From positions 87,535,384 to 87,599,383 of the forward strand of contig CM042010.1 in assembly GCA_023525715.1 (NCBI GenBank): a DNA stretch of 64,000 bases. The letters run 5' to 3'. This document shows, piece by piece, positions 10,397 to 22,381 of the stretch. How positions within the stretch are numbered: position 1 is the stretch's first letter; each line of letters opens with the position of its first letter. The notes below the pieces were generated by a model. It saw nothing but the letters and a program-made list of their open reading frames with translations. It was not told where the DNA came from and did not search any database. The position numbers and the translations under genes are program-made. Source of the stretch: Cichorium intybus (lineage: Eukaryota; Streptophyta; Magnoliopsida; Asterales; Asteraceae).

Positions 10397-13300
10397 ATGA
10401 CTGATTCTACAGCAACTTATGCCAATATGCTTAACTATGCAAACCTCATCGGTTCAGCAACGAAGGCCCCTGTTCTAGTAACTTCTTACTACGATTATTG
10501 GGCTGGTCGAATGAAGGATTACCTTATAGGACTGGCCAAAGATCTATGGAGGTCTGTGACTGAAGGTCCACAAACAGACATTGCTGGTCGATTCGTTGTT
10601 CCTGACGGAGAAGAAGTTGTTGTTCTTAATGCTGCAGATATGAAAAAGCTTGAAAACGACGAGAGAGCCATGCGCGAACTGATAAGTGGCTTGGGTCCCG
10701 ATGTCAGCCACCACATTGCTGATGCAAAATCTGCAAAACAGATGTGGGACAATCTCGAACTTCGTTTCAGAGGAGATAAAATTCTTCATACTAGCAAAGT
10801 TCAAGAAATCCTTGCAGACTTCGGGAACTTTAAGCAAGAAGAAAATGAGTCCTTAGAAGCCTGCTATGAACGTTTGAGCAACATGATTTACACACTCGAT
10901 AAGTATGGGGAAACAAGAAGCCAACAAGAGATAAATATCAAATTTCTCTACAGTCTTCGCAAGGAATGGAGACCAATCATGCTCATGGTCAAATCCTATG
11001 AGAATATTCAGAAATACAAGCTGGCTGCCCTATACAATCTATTAAAATCACATGAACCCGATGTGGTAGGTCGAATAAGTGAAATGGCTAGTTCTGTACT
11101 ACTAGCTCTTGTGTCAAAAGAAGAGGAAGAATCAAGTGATGAAGACATTGCTGCTTACATGGTAGATGATAATGGAGATACTGTTGCTCTCTATGCCGCC
11201 AACAATCGAAGATTCAAGAAACCATTCCTCAAAAACAACTCTGGAAAGCCATTTGTGAAAAACTTTAACAAATCAAACTTCAACTCAAAGCCCAAACCTG
11301 AAATGTATACTCCAAAGGAGGATAACTTGAAACTGTCAACCCCGAAGCCATCTGAAAAACCGGCTTCGGAGTCCTCCAAAGAGAAGTCCGAAGAGAAGAA
11401 AATCTCAGGTGATTCTGGTTATGACTGCAATTATTATCATGGCAAGAATCATTTTGCAAAAGACTGCATGCTTCGGAAGCAAAATGAAAAGAAACCACAA
11501 GTAAAGGACGAAGCCTATTACGCAAGAAAAATGGAGGAAGTTAGAGTAAGGACCAAAGACCTAGCCTTAATGGCTGCTGATGATCGTCAAGGATCATATC
11601 AAGTTTGGTCTTCGGATTCAGATGACGACGAAGTGAGAAAGCCATCTCATAGTGCTTTCATGGCCTATGATGTCGATAAGAGCTTTCTACAAGACACTTC
11701 GGAAAAGTTGAATGAAGAGAAACTGATGGAGATTGAAGTGACTGCGGGTCTTGGCTTTGTGACTTCGGAGGGACTGAAAATAACTGCTGCTAATACTCCG
11801 AATACTTGGTTCGAAGACTCTTCTGATGATGATGAGGAAGTGTGCTTGATGGCAAATGACAACCGTTTGACAATCCCACAACAGGTATCAAAACTTCTTT
11901 CATCTTTTAAAATTTCTACTTCTCAATCTGCTCCCATTATAAGCGAAATAACTCGTGATTGTTCTGTCATGCATAAATTATAAATTGATGCCAAAAATAG
12001 GGAAATACTCAGTGAACAGGAGCTTCTAAGCTTAAGGGGGAGAGTAGAGAACCTGAAGCTAGCATTAGAGAAATCTAATCTTAGAATCTCCTTGTTAAAA
12101 GAAAATAGAGAAAAAATTTTAAACAATCATGATGTAATCTTAAGACAGAGAAACATATTTTGTGAAACAGCCAAACGATTATATGCGCATATTACGAGAA
12201 TTTATCATTCAGCCGATGTTTGTAATGTCCAACATAGACAACTATTGCCTTTTATTGAGTTTAAATTAAAGGAAGTCGATAGTATATCTTATGAATGCGA
12301 ATCTATAGTATCAGGCTCCGAAGTTACTAATCCATCATATAAACATGGCCTGATATCTGTGGAAAAACATCTAACTGCTGATAAATTGCTGAAAATATTG
12401 CCTCAAGAAATTCCAATCCTGAATAAGGCTGTACCCCAAATTGAAACAGAAGAAAAAGAAATTGCCAATAACTTGTCTGAAAAGGATTCTGAAAGTGACT
12501 CGGACATGGAGGAGATTGATTGTTCCTCTTTGATTTTGTTAAAGTCATCCTCCATATCCGAATCGACCTCCGAAGACATCTCACAAATGTCTTCGGTGGA
12601 CAAAGGAAAAACAAAAATGAATTGTGAATCAAAAATTCTTGAAACAAAAGAAACTTCAAATTTTAAACTTCAAATCACAGATGAATCTGTCTCTTACGAT
12701 CAATATCTCAAGGATAACCCAAAAAGGCTAGTCCATTTGGCATGTATCTATCCTAAGGTTTCTTACTTCAAAAACTCAATTTTCGTAAAACCCGCTGGAT
12801 TATCCTTAATTGATAATGATATGCAAAAACTTCTTGAAAAGGATAACTCCACAGTTACAAATGAAGGATTTTTCTCATCATCCAAAATGGTCGAGAATGA
12901 AATGAATGAGAAAATGGAAGTAAAAATAAATATAAGGAAACAAGAACTATACGACCACAACGTATATAATCGTCTTTGTTTTGAAAAGGAGAAAGTGCCT
13001 GAAAACATGACACACTTACTAAATCTCAAGAACGACGATCACATTTACATTAATCGAAACTACAAACAAATTCAGGTTGTGGAAAAACCCACAGTTCCGA
13101 AAATGGATGTATTGGAATTAATGGAATCTTATGAATGTGTCCCTTTTTCAAACAATCCCGAAAATGAAATTTCAAAATCAAAAGTTTCAACAAACAAAAC
13201 TGCACTACAAGTTCTACAAAAACCAAAATCAGCAGTGGTGACTTCAAAACCAACTCAAAAACCCACTGTTGTTAATTCAAAAACCAAGCAAACCCTAAAT

Positions 13301-13762
13301 ATTGTGAAAAGAAAAACTCCTTTTAGAGATTCGAAACAAAATGAAGCAATTGCTTCCACTTCTGGTACAAAGCCTGTTTGCTCAAAAATCTCAGAAGTTA
13401 AAATTCGAAATGAAAAACCAACCTTTACACCAACGAAACCTAACTTTCCAAATCCTAAATTTCGAAAACTGACGAAGAAAACATTTTTAAAAGGAAACAA
13501 TCTGATAGATACATTCTACAAATGGCTGGACAACAATTTGGAAATGTTCAAGGATAAGGATCTCTCATTAAATGACTTTAAATTGGCATACGAAGAGTAT
13601 CTTTGTACCTCTACGTTGTCTAGCTCAATTTCAACAAAGTCAAAAATGGAAATACCAAAACAAAATTGGAAAAGAAATGATCTTAAAGAAAACTTAACTG
13701 CAAAAACAAAAACCTCAAAATCTTCAAAATCCTCCAAATCAAAAATTTCCATTCAAAAATAG
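10397..13762 (+). pseudogene. Sire-B gag with long C-terminal extension
   Basis: The first ATG of the frame is at 10397 (MTDSTATYAN). A capsid-like UBN2-type region follows, with WDNLELRF and LEACYERLSNMIYTLDKY. The nucleocapsid knuckle at about 11426-11467 reads CNYYHGKNHFAKDC: the second Cys of the CCHC motif is Tyr here, while Sire-E has the intact motif. An acidic, coiled-coil-rich extension of about 700 residues then runs to 13762; such large gags are typical of SIRE-like elements. An in-frame TAA at 11981-11983 interrupts it (Sire-E has a Leu codon there), and TAG at 13760-13762 ends it, but the same frame continues into pol. Gag would package the RNA. Confidence 0.88.
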
Positions 13763-15976
13763 GTTCCGAAGTCTGTCACTCTGTCAGTCACTTCGGACTC
13801 GTTAATTTTAACTACAAACTCTTCTGAATCCAGCTCAAACACTTCGGAATCATGCTCATTACATGAGGCTTCGGAGAATTTAATTAATTTAAGTGCAAAT
13901 GAAATCTCTAAAGAGGCCGTAGAAAAATGGATTCAAGAATCCTTTGCTTACCCTGAGGACCCAAGATTGATTGGGTACCAACTCCTTCTTGATTGATTGC
14001 AGGTTATGTCTGATGAGCGGTATGATTCAAAATGGTACATGGACAGTGGCTGCTCAAGACATATGACGGGGAGAAAGGAATATCTCAGGGATTACAGGAA
14101 TTTAGATGATGCTGGAAACGTACGCTTTGGTAATAATGAAACATGTCCAATTCGGGGATATGGAAAAATAACAAATGGCCAATTCACTATCAACCGAGTG
14201 GCATTTGTTGAAGGATTAAAACATAATCTTGTAAGTATATCTCAATTGGTGGTTGGAACGGGAAACGCTATAACTTTCAACAACCAAGGGAGTGTAATCA
14301 CCAAAGAAGAAACAAACGAAGTCTTACTGAAATCAGAAAGGAAGGGATCTATGTTTCCCTTAAATCTAAAGCCAGTTACCGGTGGGCAATCTCTATGTCT
14401 TCTCTCCAAAGCCAACTCCGATGTCAGCTGGTTACGGCACCGAAGACTTGCCCATCTGAACTTCAAAGATCTGAACAAGTTGGTGGCCATGGATTTGGTT
14501 CGAGGCATGCCAGCTCTCAAATTTGACAATGATTCCCTCTGCTCTGCATGTGAACATGGCAAGCAGACAAAACAAAGACATCCTACAGTGATCAACCCCA
14601 AAATCACTGAACCTCTTTCTGTTCTATACATAGATTTGTGTGGACCATCTACAATAGAATCAATAGGTAAGAAGAAGTATATTCTGGTTATCGTTGATGA
14701 CTATTCAAGGTTTACTTGGGTGTTGTTCCTCCGAAACAAATCCGATGCAGCTGAAGAAATCATCAACTTTATAAAGAAAATGGAATTGATGCTCAACAAG
14801 AAAGTCCGAACTGTGCACAGTGACAACGGTTCGGAGTTTAAAAATCAGACTCTTGATGGATTCTTGAAAACAAAGGGGATTAACCACAATTTCTCAGCAC
14901 CTTACACTCCTCAACAAAACGGTGTTGTAGAAAGAAGAAATCGCTCCCTGTTTGAAGCTGCAAGAACAATGCTCAACTTTGCAAATTTGCCCATGTACTT
15001 CTGGACCGAAGCAATTTCTACTGCATGCTTTACACAAAACAGATCCTACATCCACAAAAGATTCCATATTACACCTTACGAAGTACTCAACCGAAGAAAG
15101 CCAAATGTCAAATTCCTTCACATCTTTGGGTGTAGGTGTTTTATCTTAAACATGAAGGATCACTTAACCAAGTTCGATAACAAATCAGAAGAAGGCATCT
15201 TCCTTGGTTACTCTCAAGACTCAAAAGCCTACAGAGTCATGAACAAGAAATCTCGCAAAATCGAAGAAACCTTTAATCTAAGGTTTGATGACTACTACAT
15301 CAAGAAGTCTCTGCATCCATTTCCTATGTCTTCAATCTTTCCAAACCCTGCTGTAGAAGCTGCTCATATCACAACATTCGACACAGACTTCTCACTTTTA
15401 TTTGATCAACCTGTAAGAGTTGTGGACTCCGAAGTCAGAGCACCAGACAACCATGAGTCCGAACTCTCCAAGCTCACAGACGGACCCGATGACTCTTCTA
15501 CAAGTAGCATACAAAGACCATCTTCTATTGAGGAAGAGTCATCTAACCAAAGTTTGAAGAATGTAAGTGTTGAGGGGGAGCCTTCAAACCGATGTGCTGG
15601 AAATTCAAGGACTGATGGTGAATCAATCCACAGTCCAGGAGGATCCAACACTATTGTCTCTACTCCTCAATCAATCTCAAATATCATATCCATGTATCCA
15701 ACAATCCAGGGGGAGCCAGAGATTGCCACTCCGAATTCAGCCACAACAATCGCTTCGGATAAAGCTACAACCTCTTCAACACCAACAAACGTCTAGGGGG
15801 AGCACATATCAAACTCAACCTCACAAATACACACACCACAAACCAACACAAATTCGAATAATCACTTGCTAATGGGTGATTTTCCCTCCACTTCGGGATA
15901 TCCCTCAGACATTGAGGACATCGATGCTGAAGGACCTCCTGATTTTGATCCAAACTATCCTCCTTTGGACAAATAG
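13763..15976 (+). pseudogene. Sire-B protease and integrase
   Basis: This region continues in the gag frame. After an in-frame TGA at 13994-13996 the protease shows its active site as YMDSGCSRHMTG (Asp codon at 14041). Integrase follows: zinc-binding HRRLAHLNFKDL with CSACEHGKQ (about 14440-14570), then catalytic Asp in YIDLCGP (about 14626), Asp in VHSDNGSEF (about 14816) and Glu in NGVVERRNRSL (about 14925), a full DDE triad. A GKKKYILVIVDDYSRFTWV block and the C-terminal copia motif LHIFGCRCFI are also clear. A low-complexity Ser/Thr/Glu linker leads to RT and holds in-frame TAG codons at 15794 and 15974. The stop at 15794 sits in VxGEH, parallel to IQGEPE upstream, and looks like CAG to TAG. 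Confidence 0.9.
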
Positions 15977-17611
15977 ACGAGAAATCATCCTCCATCACTT
16001 GTCATCGGTGACGTTCGAGATAAAGTACTGACTCGTGCACAACTTCACCAAAAGCAATTAGATCTCAACAAAAATTCTGAGTTGTGCATGTTCAATGTCT
16101 TTATCTCTAAGGTAGAACCTAAGAACGTCAAAGATGCATTTGATCACTCAGACTGGATTGAAGCAATGCAGTTGGAATTAGAAGAATTTGAAAGAAACAA
16201 AGTCTGGAGGCTAATTCCAAAACCTGCAAATGCCTCAATTGTCGGTCTCAAATGGGTGTACCGTAACAAGCTGGACACCGAAGGCAACGTAGTTCGGAAC
16301 AAAGCTAGGTTGGTTGTCAAGGGTTACTGTCAACAGGAGGGGATCGATTATGAAGAAACTTTTGCTCCTGTTGCCAGACTCGAATCAGTTCCGATATTTT
16401 TAGCTTATGCTGCACACAAAAATTTTGATGTCTATCAAATGGATGTTAAATGTGCTTTTCTGAATGGTGATCTCGAGGAAACCGTTTTTGTTGAACAACC
16501 ACCTGGTTTTGAAAGTAAAACTCATCCGAATTATTGTTATGTGCTGGACAAAGCAGTCTATGGTTTAAAACAAGCTCCAAGAGCTTGGTATGAAACCTTG
16601 ACTAAATTTTTAAAAGAATCAAACTTTAAACAGGGATCAGTGGACCCAACACTTTTTAGAAAGAAAGTTGGATCTCACTTGATGTTAGTCCAAATTTATG
16701 TGGATGACATAATCTTTGGATCTACTGACCCCAATTTGTCAAAAGACTTTGAAAAACTGATTAAAAGCAAATTTCAAATGAGTATGATGGAAAAAATAAA
16801 CTTTTTTCTTGGTTTACAAATCAAACAATCTAAGGAGGGGATATTCATCAATCAACAAAAATATACGAAGAGTCTGCTTGAACGCTTCGGAATGACTAAC
16901 TGCTCCAAAGCAAAAGTTCCTTTGCCTGCAGGTACAAGGTTAAATACATCTTTGGACAAACCGAAGACCGACATACAGCAATACCGAAGCATGATTAGAT
17001 CATTGCTCTATCTTACAGCCAGTCGTCCTGACATCATGTTTGCAGTCTGCAATTGTGCAAGGTATCAGGCTGATCCAAGGGAACCTCACTTGGCTGCTGT
17101 TAAGACAATATTCTGATATCTTCATGGAACTACTGCTTATGGTCTGTGGTATCCAGCAAACTCTGGTTTCTACATTCAAGCATATTCAGACTCTGATCTT
17201 GGTGGATGCTCTATTGATCGCAAGAGCACTTCAGGAGGTTGTCAATTCTTAGATGGAAAACTTATCAGCTGGCAATCCAAGAAACAAACTTGTGTCTCTA
17301 TCTCCACCGCAGAGGCTGAATATGTAGCAGCTGCTGCATGCACTTCGCAGATCATTTGGATTCAAAGTCAATTGAAAGACTATGCCATTAACATGAGAAA
17401 AATTCCCTTGTTCTGTGACTCTCAAAGTGCAATTCATATAGCTCTTCGCTATCACTTCATCAAAAGTCATGTTGAGGAGGGGAATATTGAGGTGCACTTT
17501 GTTCACACTACAGAACAATTGGCAGATATTTTCACAAAGGCTCTAAATGAAGAAGCATTCACAAGAATCGTTCGAGGACTTGGAATGATAGATGGATCAA
17601 CTCTTCAATAA
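15977..17611 (+). pseudogene. Sire-B reverse transcriptase and RNase H
   Basis: Copia RT motifs are complete: KWVYRNKLDTEGNVVRNKAR, the first catalytic Asp in YQMDVKCAFLNGDL, YGLKQAPRAWY, and YVDDIIFG (16696-16719). A TGA at 17114-17116 lies where Sire-H has a sense codon in NNIFQYL. RNase H continues in frame with SDSDLGGC, STAEAEYVAAAA and FCDSQSAI, ending at 17611. Compared with Sire-H, about a dozen residues after SAI (the CHNPVQHYKTK segment) are missing as an in-frame deletion, which removes part of the RNase H active region. The domain would make and process element cDNA in the particle. Confidence 0.9.
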
Positions 17612-19743
17612 TTTTCAGATTTGTTCACTCTAACTCTGTTCTGAAATTTCACAAAAATAAACTCCGCAGTTCCCCGAAGTCAATTTTGTCTTCGGAGCTC
17701 ATCGGAGAACTTGCTATCTTGAAAATTTACAAAAAGAATAGACTCCGCAGATCCCCGAAGTCAATTCTGGCTTCGGAGGTCATCGGAGAAAAACAAGCAA
17801 AAACACTTGCCACTTCACCGCAGTATTCCGAAGTAAAATATCACTTTGGAGGTCTGCGGAACAAACTTTTCTTCAAAATAAATTCTTCAAATGCGAAAAT
17901 CACTTGAACAAATGTTAACTTCATCCCTTATAGATAAAAATAAAGAGTTGTTTAAGACTAAGGAAATTCAAAAACAAGAAAAATTTATACCAAACGAAAA
18001 GAAAATTCTGATGGAAATGACAAAATTTAACTCTGCTCTCATGAATTAACCAAGTAAAGGACAAAACTTTGATTTTAGATTCTGAAAATAATACCTTATT
18101 GCACTAAAAGGTATTTGGGAATCGACTTGAAACATTGGTAAGAAAACAGACTTCGAAATGAGGTCAAGGCTATTTTATACTTTGAAGCCTTTTTTGATTT
18201 TAATAACCTTAACATAATGTCTATTTCTAACCACCCTTCGAAACTTGACTCGCTTCAACTTCAAACTAATCATGTAGCCTCAAAACTACATAGGATAATT
18301 CAAGTGCTCCGAAGTTTTCATCAAAAATAGAACCAACATCGTTTGATAAGTAAATTTAAATCTCTTTTCATTAAATGATACAATATTGAACTATATGAAG
18401 ATTTTCACTCACAGGGATTGTTTAAAACAAAAACAAAAAGCATCAAAGAAAGAAACCAAATGGTGATGCTCTATGTCTTCGTATAAGTAAATTCGTAAAA
18501 GAAAACAAGAAAGAAAAATAGAAAACATTTGTCAAAAGAAACAAAGACAAACAAAAACCAAAAGATAACTAAGTGAATGCAAAAGCAAATTCAGCATTCA
18601 AAGGCTTATTCTTATGTTTTAAATAACGGTACAAGGAGCTCCTATAACATAGTCGAGTACCTTGTAGAGGAATATGAACATTTCAAGTAGTCTGTCTTAA
18701 ATGATAAAGTAGGAGTGGTGTACGAAGCTCAAAGGCTTGTCATCTGAGCTTAGTATCCAAACACTTCAACTGATGAAAAGGAATAAATTTTTCAAATGAA
18801 TCTTCAAAACAATCCAATCAAACCTTCTGAAACACTTCTGATGTTAAATTCATGAATGAAAACTTCTTTAAATTTCAAATACAAAGGATGTTATCTTTAT
18901 TATATTTGAAAATTTTGAAGCACATAAGCACAACACAAAACATGTTTCCTAATGCGAAATCAAGTCAGTGATGGGGTGATTAGACTTAAAAATTCATGAT
19001 CGATATTGAATCAAACAAACTTCCAAATGAAAAATGGACTTCCAACATGATTCGAACGACTCTGAACATTAACTCGAATAAATCATCTTTTCATAATATT
19101 CATGAAAACTAAGGTTAAACGACATACCCCATCAGTCCAAAGAAAAATCAAAAACTTATAGAAAAACAAAGAGAAAAACATATGGACTTCGGTACAGTGA
19201 TGAACACTTTGCAATCATTTGTCAATCACCGAAGTGACAGAACACTCTTCGGAGTCAATAGCAAACACACCAAAGTGAGGAACTTTATGCTCCGAAGCGT
19301 ACCCTCAACTGTCATAATTTTTCATAACTGCGAAGTCAATTAAATGTTCAAATGATTTCCACATTTATGATAAATAACAGAGACAAACATTCCCTGAGTT
19401 TTAACCGTTTGCTTACAGCTGTCAATAAGAATTAAATGAAAAACATTAATCATAATGACGTCTCAAAAAGTTAACAGTTCAAATTTTGAATCGTTGTAAC
19501 TGACAGCCGTATATTTCTCCTTTTTGCAGAGATAGTGGGACAAGCAGGTGCTGAGGTGTCAACTTTCTACCGGACCATTTCAATCGTGCATTAAATGGCC
19601 TAGGGACCACGAATGCTATATAAACCTCTCACCTCTTCCATTGCACTCTTTACGCGAACACAACTCCCATTTCTCTCTACAAACATACTCTCAAAGAAAT
19701 CCACAAACTCCTCATCTTCTTCATCTTCTTCATCTAACCTTCA
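17612..19743 (+). other. 2.1-kb non-coding gap between pol and third gene of Sire-B
   Basis: No coding frame is supported. The first 250 bp hold tandem hairpin units (listed separately). The rest is AT-rich. Sequence from about 18610 to 19743 is shared with Sire-E (minus, about 54740-53680), so the spacer belongs to the family. It should contain a promoter or splice acceptor for the third gene, because readthrough from pol across 2.1 kb with stops is not plausible. Confidence 0.6.
17658..17860 (+). repeat. tandem CCGAAG...CTTCGG hairpin units after pol
   Basis: Three imperfect copies of one unit lie in a row: CTCCGCAG, then CCCCGAAGTCAATT, then CTTCGGAG and CATCGGAG. The first two copies (about 17661-17709 and 17742-17790) are nearly identical; the third (about 17817-17862) is weaker. 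Within each unit CCGAAG and CTTCGG can pair into a stem with a loop of about 10-13 bases. Their role is unknown. Confidence 0.7.
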
Positions 19744-22134
19744 ATGGCAGCTGAAGCATCATCGTAAACTGCTAAAGCCATGTCTATTCCAAATCTCAAG
19801 AATCAATCAGCAAACCTAGTTCTACGAAACGATCTATCTCTTTACCCTAAACCAATCGACGCATTGGTGGAATGCATGAAAAGATCTGTACTTGGGTACG
19901 CCCTAACCTGCACTCCTTCCATCCCTGCAACTCTGGTTCACAAGGCACACTACACGTCAAATGCTCTGTTTGACTCCAACAACAAAGTCAAGTCAGTATT
20001 CTATGAAGTTGTCGACTCCAAGGGCAAAACGAAGAAAGTACAGTTAACTAGAGAAAAATTCGCTGAAGCTCTTCGCCTTCCTGTTTACAATTCTAAAGAG
20101 ATGGTTGTACCCTCTGCTGATCAACTCGTAGGCATGTTCAATGAAATGGGATATGACCCTCCGCTCGAGAAGATCAGTCTGTTCAAGAAAAACCAGCTTC
20201 CTGATCTTTGGAGATACTTTTTCAGTATCTTCCTAAGATGCCTCTCTGGAAGAACTGCAGGCTTAGATTCGGCAAGTGTGGCCTTCCAAAGTCTCCTGTA
20301 TGGGATCTTCTACGATGTAAAGGTAGACTATGTATCTATCCTCTGGTCTGATTTTTGCTCCCATATAAACCACAGCTTGAAGGGAACTGAAATTGCAAAC
20401 CCTAGATTTTGGGCGATTGTTGTACATGCCCACTACCAAAAGGCCGGATATGTTCCTAATCCTTCACTCCCTGAGATGAAGTTCACTCCCATTGCTATTC
20501 CAATTCTAGATGACAAGCCTGCTGACTTCTGTGCTCAAATACCAAATGTCATGCTATCCAAAGTTCCCCTGGAATGCAATGAGGTAAACACCTATCGCAA
20601 CACCTTAATAATTCCTTACCCAACTCGTGAAATGAGTCAGGCTGCACCTGTGAAAGAGATCCCTAAAGGAAAAGGGAAGAGGAAAATGGCTTGTGGACCC
20701 AGTGGTCCTAAAAAGGAAGAGAATAAATGAAAGACTTCGGTGAAAACCACACCGAAGAGGAAACAGCCGAAGAGGCAAAGAAAGATCATGGTTGTGGATG
20801 AGTCTTCGGACTCAGAAAGGACTCCATCCACAGTCCATGAAGAAGAACAAGAAGAAGAAATGTTTGCTGATCAACCTCCTTCTCCTACATCAACTGCCAT
20901 TCCTCCATCTCCACCTAAAACAACTAAACCACCTACACCACCACAAACAACTGTCCCTCCATCACCACCAAAATCAACCAGACCTGACACACCTCCACAT
21001 ACAATTCCTCCTCCACCTCCACCAACAACTGCTCCTCCAACTTCCGAAATACCTGTCTCTGGTATCGACTTCTCTTTACCAGAGTTTGACTTACCCATAT
21101 CACCACCAAGACAAAACCCTACTTCGGCAGCACTCTTCGAAGCCTTTCACATGGCTCCCTTGAGTGTTGAAGGAGCATCAGAAGAAGACCTACCGGATGA
21201 AGGCTTTGTACTAATGAAACAGTATAAAGTCCTCAACTCCAAGCTTGACACTCTCATTCAAGCTCAAACAGGATTTGACCCCACAAAACCAACCATTGGT
21301 GACATCTCCGAAGAGATAGAGTCTTTGGAGTTCACTCTATCCAAAGAAATAAAGGAGTCTGTCGATTCTCTTGAGAAGAAGCTCTTGGATGAACAAATTA
21401 AGATCCAATCTTCCTTCGAAAAGAAGTTGGAATCCGCTGTCACCTCCATCAACAAGAAGGTTGATGCTATCATTGAGAAGACCGATAAAACAAACTCCGA
21501 AGTCATGAAAACCCTGCAAGGACTTCGGAGTGAAATCCAGCAAAGTACCAAGCTTGAAAAACAACTTGATGAGGCCAGAGCAAAAATTGAAGAGCTCACT
21601 GCCGCCCAAACCACTTCGGATGTCACTAAATTTACAGAGGAACTGCAACGAACAAATGCAGCTCTCACACAATATTTGATTACAAAGTTGAGAGTTGCAC
21701 TTCAACCTCTGATAAATTTCTTTGACAGATTGTCTAGGCCACAGGGCATGCCTAGACAGAACCCTGCAGCCACAGCAGGTCCTACAACCTCAACCATCAC
21801 AACCACCGGCATGGGTGCTAGTGGATCGGCTGGAGCTGGAAGCTCAACAGACCGATCACTAGAAAACATAATTGCTCCACACATGGAAGAGACATATAAG
21901 GCCAGACGAGCAGACTACAATTTGATGATCAAAATAAATGAATTTGCTCGAGAAAATGGTGAATGGACTGTTGAGACAATCAAGCTGTTTGGATTTCAAA
22001 ATCCAAATGTATTTAACAGACTTCCTCTTCGGAGTTTTGCAATTGTTGACTCCGAAGACTTAACAGACTTCCTCTTCGGGTTGCATGAATCTCCTATCCT
22101 ATTGGCTAGTACACTGATAGGATATTCTCTGTAA
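19744..22134 (+). pseudogene. Sire-B third gene: conserved N-domain + Pro-rich + coiled coil
   Basis: The frame starts with ATG at 19744, has an in-frame TAA at 19765, a second ATG at 19780, a TGA at 20728 and then runs open to 22134. Sire-E has sense codons at the first two stops, so this was one long frame. The first ~330 residues form a conserved domain (LPDLWRYFFSIFLRCLSGRT, then NPRFWAIVVHAHYQ) found also in Sire-E, G and H; it resembles what databases call a putative plant transposon protein. Then come a basic stretch (KTTPKRKQPKRQRK, possible nuclear signal), a Pro/Thr-rich tract, and about 150 residues of heptad-rich coiled coil. The end is deleted and fused to LTR sequence at about 22080. 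The position matches the env-like ORF of SIRE elements, but no signal peptide or clear membrane segment is seen. Confidence 0.75.
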
Positions 22135-22376
22135 AAAGTGTACTATTGGTATCACTGATTCAGTATAAATATCAGTGATACCATACCATGTCAAATGAGT
22201 GATTACAAGTTTAGTTTACGTAAATTGTATATCTCCAAGATAGAAAACCCAACTGTAAAACCAAAGTCATATCTTATTGTTTAATTAAGCTATGTTGCAT
22301 TATCATTGTGTGATTGATCGTGTAATTGATTTCATATCTATATAGTTCATCTATTCTCATATTTCAACACCCAACA
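22080..22376 (+). mobile_element. 3' LTR of Sire-B, 5' part deleted
   Basis: It matches 9911-10236 with a few substitutions and a 33-bp internal deletion, and ends CACCCAACA before the CTCTT target copy. The first ~180 bp and the purine tract are gone. The junction with the third gene falls at GGTTGCATG, with short microhomology to GTTGCATG in the intact LTR. Confidence 0.9.
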
Positions 22377-22381
22377 CTCTT

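Larger units (their letters stand above)
9728..22376 (+). mobile_element. Sire-B: SIRE/Maximus-like Ty1/copia element
   Basis: This 12.6-kb element has a perfect 5-bp target duplication, CTCTT (9723-9727 and 22377-22381), inside Cop-A. The 5' LTR is 9728-10236, followed by a tRNA-Met primer site, a long gag-pol in a single frame (10397-17611), a 2.1-kb non-coding gap, a third gene (19744-22079) and a 3' LTR lacking its first part (22080-22376). Copia order holds (protease, integrase, RT, RNase H). The very long gag and the extra gene after pol point to the SIRE/Maximus lineage. The shared part of the two LTRs differs by only a few bases and one small deletion, so it is fairly young. Sire-E is the same family. 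Confidence 0.92.

Noticed and set aside
13994..13996. Programmed stop readthrough before protease in Sire-B as an established feature
   Set aside because: Only one copy with pol is available and five other in-frame stops exist, so decay is the simpler explanation; kept only as something to check.
20792..21163. Leu/His/Gln-rich ORF within the Sire-B third gene
   Set aside because: It is the +1 reading of the Pro/Thr-rich linker (CCT/CCA codons); the same shadow appears in Sire-E at 52169-52624.
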